A stretch of 37,832 nt of DNA from Hungatella sp. UBA4396 (GCA_002389905.1 DGRE01000017.1:1-37832); one strand, 5' to 3'. Positions 23,845-33,200 are shown, numbered from the stretch's first letter. Notes: generated by a model from the sequence alone, not told the origin. Made by a program: numbers and translations.

Positions 23845-25059
23845 ATGAAGAAAAATGGTTTTCTTTCCTTCTGTTTGGCCGGGAGTTTGGCTGTTTCCAC
23901 TGTTATGACCTCATACGGAGCCCTGGGCCCTGGAGATGCTTTAAAATCCATTCCAGAGGGTGTGTCAGAGGAAACATGGAGCCGGTTAAATGACCAGACC
24001 ATAGAATTTGATGAGCTTTACGACCTGGTAAGATATTTTAATCCTGATCTGCTCTCCGATATAAACCTTAATGAAGGAATCAGCAGCCTGGATGACCTTG
24101 AGGTCATGTATGAGGAAATGAGGCTTCAGATTCCGGAGTTAAATAAAATGGTTCGGGATTTAAAAGATGCCGGCATGGAAGAATATCCGGATAAAGAAAG
24201 TGATATATATCAAGGCTATGTAGATTTAAAGACGGCTGCAAAAGGCCTTGAAGAGTCGGCTAAGAAAAGTAAGACGGGTATGAAAAGCGGTAAAAAGCGG
24301 TTAGATGCAGGAGCCGATCAGATGGCAAAAAGCTATACAGCCATTGTCAGCCAAATGATGATAGGCTATGACAGCGTTCAGGCCAGCCGCAGCCTTCTGC
24401 AAAAGATGGTGGAGGCCAGTCAGGCTGCCTATGATGCCCAGAACCTCCGGTTCCAGCAGGGAATGGCAACAGAGGCAGAGGTGCTGGCTGCCAATAAAGA
24501 GTTGCTGTCTGCCCGTTCCGCTCTCCAGCAGCTTGATCATACAGGAGACAGTTTAAAAAGCAGCCTGGCTTTAATGACCGGATATCCGGCAGACAGTTTA
24601 CCTCAGATCAGCAGCATTCCCCAGGTTGATCCGGCTTCTCTGACTGCCCTCGATTTAGAAGGAGATACCCAAAAGGCCATTAACAACAATTACGGCCTTA
24701 TCGGGCAGCGCCGGGCGAAATCAGACGGAACCACCACTGGAGTGAATATGAAGGAAGCTGACCTTTCCCGGGCTACTCAGGAAGTGTCTGTTCAGATGGA
24801 ATCCATGTATCAGGCCGTAATGCAGGCGAAAGCTGCATATGATGCCTCCTGCACCTCCTACGAAAAGGCAGTGCTGATAAACGGAAAGTCAGACAGAGCC
24901 TTCCAGCTGGGCATGATGAGCCGTGTTGCCTATCTCCAGTCCCAGATGGCCCTGCTTCAGGCAGAGGGGGCGAAGCAGAGCGCTTATAACAGCCTGTATC
25001 AGGCTTACGACACCTACCAGTGGGCTGTAAGGGGCATTATTTTACAGTCTGGGCAGTAG
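23845..25059 (+). CDS. TolC-like outer-membrane-efflux-family protein, copy 2
   Basis: The 404-residue product begins one base after the stop of copy 1, using a GGAGGA inside that gene. It has a signal peptide (residues 1-26, ending SYGA). The TolC landmarks match copy 1: QQGMATEAEVLAANKELL, LMTGYPADSLPQISSIPQVD, NNYGL and FQLGMMSRVAYLQSQ. An extra Asp/Glu-rich stretch with MYEEMRLQIPELNKMVRDLK lies near the start. The two copies probably form a mixed assembly or serve different adaptor states. Its last 23 bases overlap the convergent spoIIR. Confidence 0.86.
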   Translation: MKKNGFLSFCLAGSLAVSTVMTSYGALGPGDALKSIPEGVSEETWSRLNDQTIEFDELYDLVRYFNPDLLSDINLNEGISSLDDLEVMYEEMRLQIPELNKMVRDLKDAGMEEYPDKESDIYQGYVDLKTAAKGLEESAKKSKTGMKSGKKRLDAGADQMAKSYTAIVSQMMIGYDSVQASRSLLQKMVEASQAAYDAQNLRFQQGMATEAEVLAANKELLSARSALQQLDHTGDSLKSSLALMTGYPADSLPQISSIPQVDPASLTALDLEGDTQKAINNNYGLIGQRRAKSDGTTTGVNMKEADLSRATQEVSVQMESMYQAVMQAKAAYDASCTSYEKAVLINGKSDRAFQLGMMSRVAYLQSQMALLQAEGAKQSAYNSLYQAYDTYQWAVRGIILQSGQ

Positions 25060-25687
25060 AGTCCTGTTTTTTTGAAAACAGTTCAACAGTTTTAAAACGA
25101 AGATTAATTTTCACCTTTTCCCGGCTGAGCTTTTGATAATCGGATTCTCCCACAGACTCCCGGAGAATTTCCTTAGATTCATCAGGGACTACTGCATAGG
25201 AGGAATCAACAAAACAAAGGGGAGGATAGAGGACGCACCACCAGTTGCGTCCTTTTCCTTTGCCTATTTTTACCCGGACAGCCTGATAGTTTCCCTGGGG
25301 AAATACCATATCCCCATAGGTCTTGGCAGGAAAATAGGCATCAGTCAGTTCCATATGTGCAGGATAATCGTATCCCAGGCTTTTCATGTAATTTGATGCT
25401 TCCTCCTCCAGGTTTTCCCGGTGAGAAATCACATAATCCTTTGTATCTTCTAAAGATGCTCCTTCTCCCAGCTCTTCATATATAGAATTGAGGAGTCTGG
25501 TGCGGACTTTTAATTTAAGGGCCTGATCCTCTGTGCTGTTACTGTTTGCCAGTACGTGAAAACGCAGGATTTCCGGGGCGATTCGGGAAGCCAGTGCCTG
25601 GTCTTCTTTCCGTTCTTCCGCCAGAGTGAGCAATAGGGCAAGCAATAAACATATTATACATAAAAACAAATTGCGTTTTTCTTTCAT
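25037..25687 (-). CDS. spoIIR: stage II sporulation protein R
   Basis: This 216-residue protein has an N-terminal membrane or signal segment (about 7-24) and the SpoIIR signatures RFHVLANSNSTEDQALKLKVR and KGRNWWCVLYPPLCFVD. SpoIIR is made in the forespore under sigma-F, is exported to the space between the two membranes, and activates the SpoIIGA protease that matures sigma-E in the mother cell. A sigma-F-like promoter lies upstream. AAGGAG is 9 nt before the ATG. Its presence shows that the organism can probably sporulate. Confidence 0.96.
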   Translation of the reverse strand: MKEKRNLFLCIICLLLALLLTLAEERKEDQALASRIAPEILRFHVLANSNSTEDQALKLKVRTRLLNSIYEELGEGASLEDTKDYVISHRENLEEEASNYMKSLGYDYPAHMELTDAYFPAKTYGDMVFPQGNYQAVRVKIGKGKGRNWWCVLYPPLCFVDSSYAVVPDESKEILRESVGESDYQKLSREKVKINLRFKTVELFSKKQDSTAQTVK

Positions 25688-25719
25688 ATTTCATTTCTCC
25701 TTTTTCCTTTTCTATTTCT

Positions 25720-25749
25720 AATTGTAGCCATATGTGATATAATATAAAC
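25720..25749 (-). promoter_or_regulatory. sigma-F/sigma-G-type promoter of spoIIR
   Basis: On the minus strand GTTTA (25749-25745) and GGCTACAATT (25729-25720) are 15 bp apart. They fit the sigma-F/G pattern GYWTA and GGnnAnAnTw. Known spoIIR genes depend on sigma-F. Confidence 0.6.
25735..25743 (+). promoter_or_regulatory. extended -10 promoter for ddl-murI
   Basis: TGATATAAT at 25735-25743 is a TGn-extended -10. The -35 region is poor. It lies inside the spacer of the opposing sigma-F-type promoter. Confidence 0.5.
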
Positions 25750-25783
25750 GCTGAAAGATTAAGAATTTGGTGAGGAGATAGAA

Positions 25784-26842
25784 ATGAATAAAAAAACTGC
25801 GGTTGTTTTATTTGGAGGCCGGTCTTCAGAGCACGTTGTGTCCTGCATGTCGGTCATCAATGTCATTAACCATATCGATAGAGAAAAGTATGATTTAATA
25901 CTGATTGGAATTACAGAAGAAGGCCGCTGGGTGAAGACAGAATCCGTGAAAGAGATCAAAACAGGGGCCTGGAGAGAAGGAAGTGTCTCTGCCATCCTTT
26001 CCCCTGATTCCACCATGGGAGGAGTTATTCTCATGGATGGAGCGAAAACAGAGGTTGCAAAGGTAGATGTGGTCTTCCCCGTGCTTCATGGATTATTTGG
26101 AGAGGATGGGACTGTCCAGGGACTTTTGGAGCTGGCAGGAATCCCCTATGTGGGCTGCGGCGTGCTGGCTTCCGCCGTTTCTATGGATAAATTATATACA
26201 AAGATCATTGTAGACCGGCTTTCTGTGAAACAGGCAGACTACGTGCCGGTGATGCGCCAGGATTTAGAGGATATGGAAGGCGTTGTGAACAAGGTGGAGG
26301 AGAAATTTTCCTATCCCGTATTTGTAAAACCCTCCAATGCAGGTTCCTCCAAAGGAGTCAGCCGGGCAGGCAGCCGGAAGGAGCTGGAGGAAGCCTTGAC
26401 AGAAGCGGCAAACCACGACAGAAAGATCCTGGTGGAAGAGATGATTGTGGGACGTGAGATCGAATGCGCTGTATTTGGCGGCGGAAGATCCCCCATAGAA
26501 GCCTCCGGCGTGGGAGAGATCCTTGCAGCAGCCGAATTCTATGACTTTGATGCTAAGTATTACAACTCAGAGTCCAAAACAGTTGTCAATCCGGACCTGC
26601 CGGCAGGTGCCGCAGAAAAAGTGAGAGAGGCAGCCAAAGCTATTTTTCAGGCAGTGGATGGCTTCGGCCTTGCCAGAGTGGACTTCTTTGTGAAAGAGGA
26701 CGGAACTGTGGTCTTTAATGAAATCAATACCATGCCTGGATTTACCGCCATCAGCATGTACCCCATGCTTTGGGAAGCTGCCGGAATCACCAAGGACCAG
26801 TTGGTGGACCGCCTGATGGCTCATGCTATGGATAGAAACTGA
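25784..26842 (+). CDS. ddl: D-alanine-D-alanine ligase
   Basis: This 352-residue ATP-grasp enzyme makes D-Ala-D-Ala for the peptidoglycan stem peptide. FGGRSSEHVVSCMS stands where family members have GGxSxEHxVSxxS. HGLFGEDGTVQGLLE, the Mg/ATP residues in VEEMIVGREIECAV, and FNEINTMPGFTAISMYP are all present. Tyr in the omega loop (FYDFDAKYYNSESK) points to a dipeptide rather than a D-Ala-D-Lac ligase of VanA type. GAGGAG precedes the ATG. The gene is divergent from spoIIR and leads a cell-wall operon with murI. Confidence 0.96.
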   Translation: MNKKTAVVLFGGRSSEHVVSCMSVINVINHIDREKYDLILIGITEEGRWVKTESVKEIKTGAWREGSVSAILSPDSTMGGVILMDGAKTEVAKVDVVFPVLHGLFGEDGTVQGLLELAGIPYVGCGVLASAVSMDKLYTKIIVDRLSVKQADYVPVMRQDLEDMEGVVNKVEEKFSYPVFVKPSNAGSSKGVSRAGSRKELEEALTEAANHDRKILVEEMIVGREIECAVFGGGRSPIEASGVGEILAAAEFYDFDAKYYNSESKTVVNPDLPAGAAEKVREAAKAIFQAVDGFGLARVDFFVKEDGTVVFNEINTMPGFTAISMYPMLWEAAGITKDQLVDRLMAHAMDRN

Positions 26843-26859
26843 CAGTAAGGAGAGACACC

Positions 26860-27678
26860 ATGGCAGATAAAAATTCACCGATCGGAGTTTTTGATTCCGG
26901 CGTAGGAGGCCTTACGGTTGCAAGGGAGATCATGAGGCAGATGCCGGAGGAAAAAATCGTATACTTCGGAGATACGGCCCGTGTGCCTTACGGAAATAAA
27001 TCCCGCAGCACAGTAATCCGTTTTACCAGACAGATCATCCGTTTTCTTCTGACCCAGGATGTGAAGGCCATTGTCATCGCCTGCAACACAGCCACAGCCT
27101 ATGCGTTGGAGGAAGTGGAAAAAGATATGAATATTCCCATCATCGGAGTCATCCATGCAGGAGCCAAGACAGCCGTGGAGTCCACCCAGAACGGGAAAAT
27201 CGGCATCATTGGAACAGAAGGAACCATAAACAGCGGAGAGTATACCAAAGTGATGATGAAAATGAGGGAAGACATCCAGGTCACCGGAAAGCCCTGCCCC
27301 CTTTTGGTTCCCCTGGTGGAGGAAGGGCTTCTCCACGATTCTGTCACCGATGAAATTGCTTCCAGGTATTTAAGCGAATTAAAAGGCAAATATATAGACA
27401 CACTGATTTTGGGCTGCACCCATTATCCGCTTTTGCGCTCCACAGTAGGAAGGCTTATGGGACCGGAGGTCACCCTTGTAAACCCGGCCTATGAGACCGC
27501 TTTGGAGTTAAAACAGGTATTAGAGGAGCAGGGACTGCTGTGTGAATCCTGCGGCAGTGACCAGGAAAAATACCGTTTTTATGTCAGTGATTTGGCAGAA
27601 AAGTTTACCAATTTTGCGGCGTCCATCCTTCCCGGAAGAGTGACGGAGACAAAGCAGATTAATATTGAGGAATTTTAG
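26860..27678 (+). CDS. murI: glutamate racemase
   Basis: The 272-residue product supplies D-glutamate for the second position of the stem peptide. It shows GVFDSGVGGLTVAREI with the first substrate loop, the first catalytic Cys in ACNTATAYAL, and the second in LGCTHYPLL. Family members work without a cofactor. AAGGAG precedes the start, 17 nt after ddl, so the two D-amino-acid steps are likely cotranscribed. Confidence 0.97.
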   Translation: MADKNSPIGVFDSGVGGLTVAREIMRQMPEEKIVYFGDTARVPYGNKSRSTVIRFTRQIIRFLLTQDVKAIVIACNTATAYALEEVEKDMNIPIIGVIHAGAKTAVESTQNGKIGIIGTEGTINSGEYTKVMMKMREDIQVTGKPCPLLVPLVEEGLLHDSVTDEIASRYLSELKGKYIDTLILGCTHYPLLRSTVGRLMGPEVTLVNPAYETALELKQVLEEQGLLCESCGSDQEKYRFYVSDLAEKFTNFAASILPGRVTETKQINIEEF

Positions 27679-27688
27679 AGGAGCTACT

Positions 27689-28135
27689 ATGACGAGAGAC
27701 GTTCTGATCAGCATCAGCGGAATGCAGGTTGCAGAAGAGGACAAAAATGGAGTGGAACTGATCACCTCCGGTGATTACTTCATAAAAAACGGGAACCACT
27801 ACATTTTGTATGAGGAGATTCAAGAGGATGGAGAAGGAGTGACAAAAAACACCATTAAGATCCGTCCTTCAGGCCTGGATATTATTAAGAGGGGAAGCTT
27901 CAGTACCCACATGATATTTGAAAAAGACAAGAAAAATATGTCCTGCTATGCCACTCCCCTGGGAGAGCTTATGGTTGGAATCAACACCAATGACATCCAC
28001 ATCCAGGAGGATGAGGACCATTTGAACGTGCGTGTGGAATATTCTCTGGACATTAACTACCAGCACGTATCGCAATGCAGCATTATCCTTGATATCCATT
28101 CTAAGGCAACGGCAGATATCCGCCTTGTTAATTAA
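27689..28135 (+). CDS. DUF1934 family protein
   Basis: The start at 27689 is 8 nt after AGAGGAG, giving 148 residues; the frame could be extended to 27665 inside murI without a better ribosome site. The protein is a small beta-barrel of the DUF1934/YwiB type (VLISISGMQ, GDYFIKNGNHYILYEE, TIKIRPSGLDIIKRG, MVGINTNDIHI). A lipocalin-like fold is known for the family, with no proven ligand. It closes the ddl-murI operon. Confidence 0.9.
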   Translation: MTRDVLISISGMQVAEEDKNGVELITSGDYFIKNGNHYILYEEIQEDGEGVTKNTIKIRPSGLDIIKRGSFSTHMIFEKDKKNMSCYATPLGELMVGINTNDIHIQEDEDHLNVRVEYSLDINYQHVSQCSIILDIHSKATADIRLVN

Positions 28136-28153
28136 AAAAGATATATGCGAAAA

Positions 28154-28197
28154 ACCGCCCCACAGCGAGGTATTCACTGTGAGGCGGTACTTTTTTT
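28154..28197. terminator. bidirectional intrinsic terminator
   Basis: ACCGCCCCACAG at 28154-28165 pairs with CTGTGAGGCGGT at 28177-28188 with one mismatch. The plus strand continues into seven T residues (28191-28197); the minus strand continues into five. It ends both the ddl operon and the sod-dps operon. Confidence 0.85.
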
Positions 28198-28209
28198 ATC
28201 TATTTAGAC

Positions 28210-28650
28210 TCATTCCATGTAAGATTTCAACATCCACATCAGCTTCTGATACTCAGTCAGATAGCCGTTGAACTGATCGGCAGTGGCTCCATCGTTATTT
28301 TCCTCTGCCAGTTCCACAATTTCTTTCGTATCCCGAATCCAATAATCCACATCAGAGATCAGACTCTTAATGGTTTCATCAGAAGAAATAGGTGCATCCT
28401 CCCGCTCCTTTACGGAAGTCAGCTCCAGCGCCTTCTTTAAGTTGGCTACCGGTGAGCCGCCCAGAGCCAGAAGCCTTTCGGCTACATCGTCAATAATCTT
28501 AGCTGTCTGGTCATAAAGATCTTCCAGCTTGGCATGGAGTGTGAAGAAGCCGCGGCCCTTTACATACCAGTGCAGGTTGTGGAGCTTGATGTACATGACC
28601 TGCTGATTTGCAAGATATTCATTGAGTTTGTCGGATAAGTTTTTGCTCAT
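28210..28650 (-). CDS. dps: Dps-type ferritin-like protein
   Basis: This 146-residue protein has the Dps pattern. HWYVKGRGFFTLH gives His27 and His39, with Glu43 and then Asp54 and Glu58 (IIDDVAERL) completing the intersubunit iron site; the Listeria protein has Asp where Glu43 stands. Dps shells of twelve subunits oxidise Fe(II) with hydrogen peroxide and store the iron, which protects DNA. The N-terminus is short with few Lys residues, so DNA binding may be weak. The gene follows sod by 27 nt in the same direction. Confidence 0.94.
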   Translation of the reverse strand: MSKNLSDKLNEYLANQQVMYIKLHNLHWYVKGRGFFTLHAKLEDLYDQTAKIIDDVAERLLALGGSPVANLKKALELTSVKEREDAPISSDETIKSLISDVDYWIRDTKEIVELAEENNDGATADQFNGYLTEYQKLMWMLKSYME

Positions 28651-28677
28651 AATGCTTTTAATCCTCTCTTTCTTTTT

Positions 28678-29298
28678 CTATCGGCTTAATGCCTTTTCAT
28701 AATTATCGGCAACTGCCTTCCAGTCAACAACCTGGAAGAAAGCCTTGATATAATCTGCCCTCAGATTCTTATATTTTAGATAATATGCGTGCTCCCATAC
28801 GTCAATGCCCAGAATCGGGATATTTCCCTTTCCCTCCATAAAAGGATTATCCTGGTTAGCACTGGAGGAAAGAACCAGCTTTCCTTCCTTGCTGACAGAG
28901 AGCCAGCCCCAGCCTGAGCCAAACTGTCCGGCAGCCAGACCGCTTAGCTGATCCTGAAAAGCGGAAAAGCTTCCAAAGGCTTGATCCAGTTCCGCCTTAA
29001 GAATGCCGTCAGGTTCTCCGCCTCCGCCAGGGCTCATGGTGGAAAAATAGAGGTTGTGGTTATAAAAACCGCCGCCGTTGTTGCGGATCGCTTTTCTTAA
29101 AGCTTCATCGGAAATACTTTCCAAAGAGGAGAGGATAGAAGTAATTTCTTTGCCCTCAAGGCCTGCCTTCTGAGCCGCATCATTTAAGTTCTTTGTATAA
29201 GCTGCATGATGCTTGGAATAATGAGTTTCCATGGTAAGAGCATCGATGTGGGGTTCTAAAGCGTCATATGCATAAGGTAATTTAATTTGTTCAAACAT
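28678..29298 (-). CDS. sodA: superoxide dismutase, Fe/Mn type
   Basis: This 206-residue enzyme converts superoxide to hydrogen peroxide and oxygen. The metal ligands are His26 (METHYSKHHAAY), His81 (FYNHNLYF), Asp166 and His170 (DVWEHAYYLKYK). GSGWGWLSV and ANQDNPF are also typical. GGGFYNHNLYFSTM and the GGGGEP insertion are somewhat divergent, as in Clostridia; the metal (Fe or Mn) is not decided here. AAAGGAG precedes the ATG. Together with dps, which removes iron and peroxide, it forms a compact oxygen-defence operon. Confidence 0.95.
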   Translation of the reverse strand: MFEQIKLPYAYDALEPHIDALTMETHYSKHHAAYTKNLNDAAQKAGLEGKEITSILSSLESISDEALRKAIRNNGGGFYNHNLYFSTMSPGGGGEPDGILKAELDQAFGSFSAFQDQLSGLAAGQFGSGWGWLSVSKEGKLVLSSSANQDNPFMEGKGNIPILGIDVWEHAYYLKYKNLRADYIKAFFQVVDWKAVADNYEKALSR

Positions 29299-29350
29299 AG
29301 TAGTTCTCCTTTCGCTTCTATATATAATGTAATAGTCGTTTTAATATTAG

Positions 29351-29366
29351 GTTAGTTTTAACTAAC
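29351..29366 (-). promoter_or_regulatory. DtxR-like palindrome just downstream of the sod promoter
   Basis: GTTAGTT-TT-AACTAAC is a 7-bp perfect dyad with a 2-bp spacer. With the flanking TTAGGTTAG it recalls the iron/manganese box of DtxR/IdeR/MntR proteins. It is placed about 10 bases after the predicted transcription start of sod. I did not find a PerR box. Confidence 0.5.
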
Positions 29367-29380
29367 AACCTTGTAGCTTG

Positions 29381-29409
29381 ATTATATATTAAGAATACGG
29401 CAATGTCAA
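29381..29409 (-). promoter_or_regulatory. consensus sigma-A promoter of sod-dps
   Basis: On the minus strand TTGACA (29409-29404) and TATAAT (29386-29381) are separated by 17 bp. Confidence 0.8.
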
Positions 29410-29510
29410 GAGTATTTTCAAACTTTTGAGATAAAAGATGGATAATAACCATGTTTTTGTAAAATATAGTTAAATATTGAGACTAATTAAAGGCCAAATC
29501 CAATAAAAGA

Positions 29511-29551
29511 TAAATAAAAATACCGGAGCACGATTCATAATCGCACTCCGG
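29511..29551 (-). terminator. intrinsic terminator of the small membrane protein gene
   Basis: On the minus strand CCGGAG (29551-29546) pairs with CTCCGG (29528-29523), with a further CGATT/AATCG pairing inside, followed by TATTTTTATTTA. It lies 15 nt after the stop codon. Confidence 0.75.
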
Positions 29552-29565
29552 CATTCAAAGCAGTT

Positions 29566-30015
29566 TTACTTTTTATCTTTTTTAAACCTGTCCATAAATT
29601 TCTTCTTTTTCGGTGCAGGCGGAATCGCTTTTCCCCGAAGGCTCTTGATCTCGGTTATGTAGATCCCGCTTATAACCACCTTAGCCTCTGTCTTAACAGG
29701 AAGCACCTCAAAAACCTTGGCATCTGCAATCAGGGTCATAACCTTAGGCCCGATTTTCGCTTTTACGATGGGAAGGCTTGTACGGCGCATATACCAGGGA
29801 GTTTGCTCATACACGGCTTTAGGAAGCCCAGCCTCCTTAATCTTCATCTTTTTCTTGTCAATTACCAGCATGGATACGGTCTGCGCCGCAGCCTCCAATG
29901 CCTGCTGCTGCTCCACCTGACGCTTTTCCAGCCTTCTTCCGAAGAAATAAAGAGCTGCCATAGCCACCACTGCAATGAAAAGAATCACTATCATTACGTT
30001 TAAAATTACGCTCAC
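29566..30015 (-). CDS. small membrane protein of unknown function
   Basis: A GTG start at 30015 is preferred because GGAGG stands 8 nt before it; the longer frame from TTG at 30030 would begin in the ribosome site. The 149-residue product has an N-terminal membrane span (about 2-23), a short coiled coil (RRLEKRQVEQQQALEAAAQ), a compact domain (KEAGLPKAVYEQTPWYMRR, GPKVMTLIADAKVFEVLP) and a very basic C-terminus (KKKKFMDRFKKDKK). I know it only as a Lachnospiraceae-type conserved protein. It is divergent from rpoB. Confidence 0.8.
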   Translation of the reverse strand: MSVILNVMIVILFIAVVAMAALYFFGRRLEKRQVEQQQALEAAAQTVSMLVIDKKKMKIKEAGLPKAVYEQTPWYMRRTSLPIVKAKIGPKVMTLIADAKVFEVLPVKTEAKVVISGIYITEIKSLRGKAIPPAPKKKKFMDRFKKDKK

Positions 30016-30114
30016 CGGGAATACCTCCAATAGTTCGTTTTATAAAATTTAAGAAAAATATGCCTATCCGGAATAGTATAACACATATGTCTGGGAAATT
30101 CAAGTAAAAAATGC

Positions 30115-30143
30115 TTGACACCTTGACAGGGCTATGATATTAT
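30115..30143 (+). promoter_or_regulatory. strong promoter for rpoB-rpoC
   Basis: TTGACA at 30115-30120 and TATTAT at 30138-30143 are 17 bp apart, with a TGn extension before the -10. A second TTGACA at 30123 is too close to act with it. The leader includes a small stem TGTGCC/GGCACA (30168-30184). No gene is seen from 30016 to 30235. Confidence 0.75.
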
Positions 30144-30235
30144 GGAATGTGCACTATTGTGGCTTTGTGTGCCTTAAAGGCACATTTATGCCCAAAAACA
30201 GAAATGATTAGAAAGAAAACAGGGGTGAAACGTCA

Positions 30236-33200
30236 ATGGAGAAAAGCAGAATGCGTCCGGTCCCAGCCGGTAAGAGCCTGAGAATGAGTTTCTCAAGACA
30301 AAAAGAAGTGCTTGAGATGCCGAACCTGATTGAAATTCAAAAGAATTCCTATCAGTGGTTCCTTGATGAAGGGTTGAAGGAAGTTTTTGAAGACATCTCT
30401 CCCATCGCAGACTTTGCTGGTCACTTGAGTCTTGAATTTGTCGACTTTACATTATGTAAGGATGATATCAAGTATACAATCGAAGAATGCAAAGAAAGAG
30501 ATGCCACCTACGCAGCTCCTTTAAAGGTAAAGGTAAGGCTTTGCAATAAAGATAAAGATGAAATTAATGAACATGAGATCTTCATGGGTGATCTTCCGCT
30601 TATGACAGATACCGGTTCCTTCGTGATAAACGGCGCCGAGCGGGTTATTGTAAGCCAGTTGGTACGTTCCCCAGGTATTTATTATGGTATTGAACACGAC
30701 AAGGTAGGAAAAGAGCTTTATGCTTGTACCGTAATTCCAAACCGCGGCGCGTGGCTGGAGTACGAGACGGACTCCAACGATATTTTCTATGTACGTGTTG
30801 ACAGAACCAGAAAGGTTCCCGTAACCGTGCTTATCCGTGCCCTTGGCCTTGGCACCAATGCAGAGATCATTGAACTCTTTGGTGAAGAACCCAAGTTACT
30901 GGCCAGCTTCGGCAAGGATACCTCCGACAATTACCAGGATGGTTTGCTGGAGTTATATAAGAAGATACGCCCAGGTGAACCTTTATCTGTTGATAGTGCT
31001 GAAAGTCTGTTAAATAGTATGTTCTTCGACTCCAGAAGATACGATCTTGCAAAGGTCGGAAGATATAAATTCAATAAAAAGCTTCATTTCAAAAACCGCA
31101 TCACAGGCCACGTACTGGCTGAAGAAGTGGTGGATACCAGAACCGGCGAAATCCTGGCAGAGGCTGGAACGACTGTAGACAAGCAGCTTGCAACTGACAT
31201 TCAGAATGCGGCTGTTCCTTTCGTGTGGCTGGAGGGAGTAGAGCGCAAGCAGAAGGTTCTTTCCAATTTAATGGTAGATTTATCTACCTTTGTAACCTTT
31301 GATCCCAAGGAAGCAGGAGTTATAGAATTAGTATTCTACCCAGTCCTTGAAAAAATTCTGACAGAAGCTGGAAATGACGAAGAAGAGCTGAAAGCTGCCA
31401 TTCGTAAGAATGTCAACGAGCTGATTCCTAAGCATATTACAAAGCAGGATATTTTAGCTTCCATCAACTACAACATGCATCTGGAAGAAGAAGTGGGCAA
31501 TGCCGATGACATCGACCACCTTGGAAACAGAAGAATCCGTGCTGTAGGCGAGCTTTTGCAGAACCAGTACCGCATCGGTCTTTCCAGAATGGAACGTGTG
31601 GTTCGTGAAAGAATGACTACACAGGATATGGACGGCATTACGCCTCAGTCCTTGATCAATATTAAGCCGGTTACTGCGGCAGTAAAGGAATTCTTCGGAA
31701 GCTCCCAGCTTTCCCAGTTCATGGATCAGAACAATCCTCTGGCAGAGCTGACCCATAAGCGGCGTCTGTCCGCATTGGGCCCTGGCGGTCTTTCCAGAGA
31801 CCGTGCCGGATTTGAGGTCCGTGACGTTCACTACACCCATTACGGACGTATGTGCCCCATTGAGACCCCTGAAGGTCCCAACATCGGTCTGATCAACTCT
31901 CTTGCCACCTATGCGAGAGTGAACCAGTATGGATTCGTAGAGGCTCCTTACCGTGTGGTGAATAAGGCAGATGCCCAAAATCCTATCGTTACCGAAGAAG
32001 TGGTTTATTTGACCGCTGATGAAGAAGATAATTATGTAGTTGCCCAGGCTAATGAGCCGTTAGATGACGAGGGCCACTTCATCCATAAAAATATTTCCGG
32101 ACGTTTCCGCGAGGAGACTTCCGAGTTCCAGAGAAAGAATATCGATCTCATGGACGTATCCCCTAAGATGGTATTTTCCGTTGCAACGGCCATGATTCCC
32201 TTCCTGGAAAATGACGATGCAAACCGTGCCCTCATGGGTTCTAACATGCAGCGTCAGGCAGTTCCGCTGCTGACCACAGAGGCTCCGGCAGTAGGAACAG
32301 GTATGGAAGCCAAGGCAGCGGTAGACTCCGGTGTATGCATGGTTGCCAGAGAGCCCGGCGTGGTAGAGCGCTCCGCTTCCAATGAGATCATCATTAAAAG
32401 AGACTCAGACGGCAGAAGAGACGTTTACCGTCTGACCAAGTTTAAGAGAAGCAACCAGTCCAACTGCTACAACCAGAAGCCGGTGGTATACAAAGGCGAC
32501 CACGTGGAAAAGGGAGAAGTCATTGCTGACGGTCCTTCCACACAAGACGGTGAGATCGCACTTGGAAAGAACCCCCTGATCGGCTTTATGACCTGGGAAG
32601 GCTATAACTATGAGGATGCGGTTCTCTTAAGCGAGCGTCTTGTTCAGGAGGACGTTTACACCTCTGTCCATATTGAGGAATACGAGGCAGAAGCCCGTGA
32701 CACCAAGTTAGGGCCGGAAGAGATCACCAGAGACGTTCCCGGCGTAGGCGAGGACGCTTTAAAGGATCTTGACGAAAGAGGAATCATCAGAATCGGTGCG
32801 GAAGTTCGTGCCGGAGATATTCTGGTTGGAAAGGTGACTCCAAAGGGAGAAACCGAGCTGACGGCAGAAGAGAGATTGCTGCGCGCCATCTTCGGTGAGA
32901 AGGCCAGAGAGGTCCGTGATACTTCCTTAAAAGTGCCTCACGGTGCTTACGGAATCATCGTAGATGCAAAAGTATTTACAAGAGAAAACGGCGACGAGCT
33001 TTCACCGGGTGTGAATCAGACTGTCCGCATTTACATTGCCCAGAAGAGAAAGATCTCTGTAGGCGATAAGATGGCCGGACGTCACGGTAACAAGGGTGTT
33101 GTTTCCCGCGTGCTTCCGGTAGAGGATATGCCATTCCTTCCAAACGGCCGTCCCCTTGACATCGTATTAAACCCTCTGGGTGTGCCATCCCGTATGAACA

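Noticed and set aside
25784..26842. Ligase as a VanA-type D-Ala-D-Lac enzyme linked to the BlaI/M56 sensor
   Set aside because: The omega-loop Tyr and the murI neighbour fit a housekeeping Ddl, and no vanH or vanX is present.
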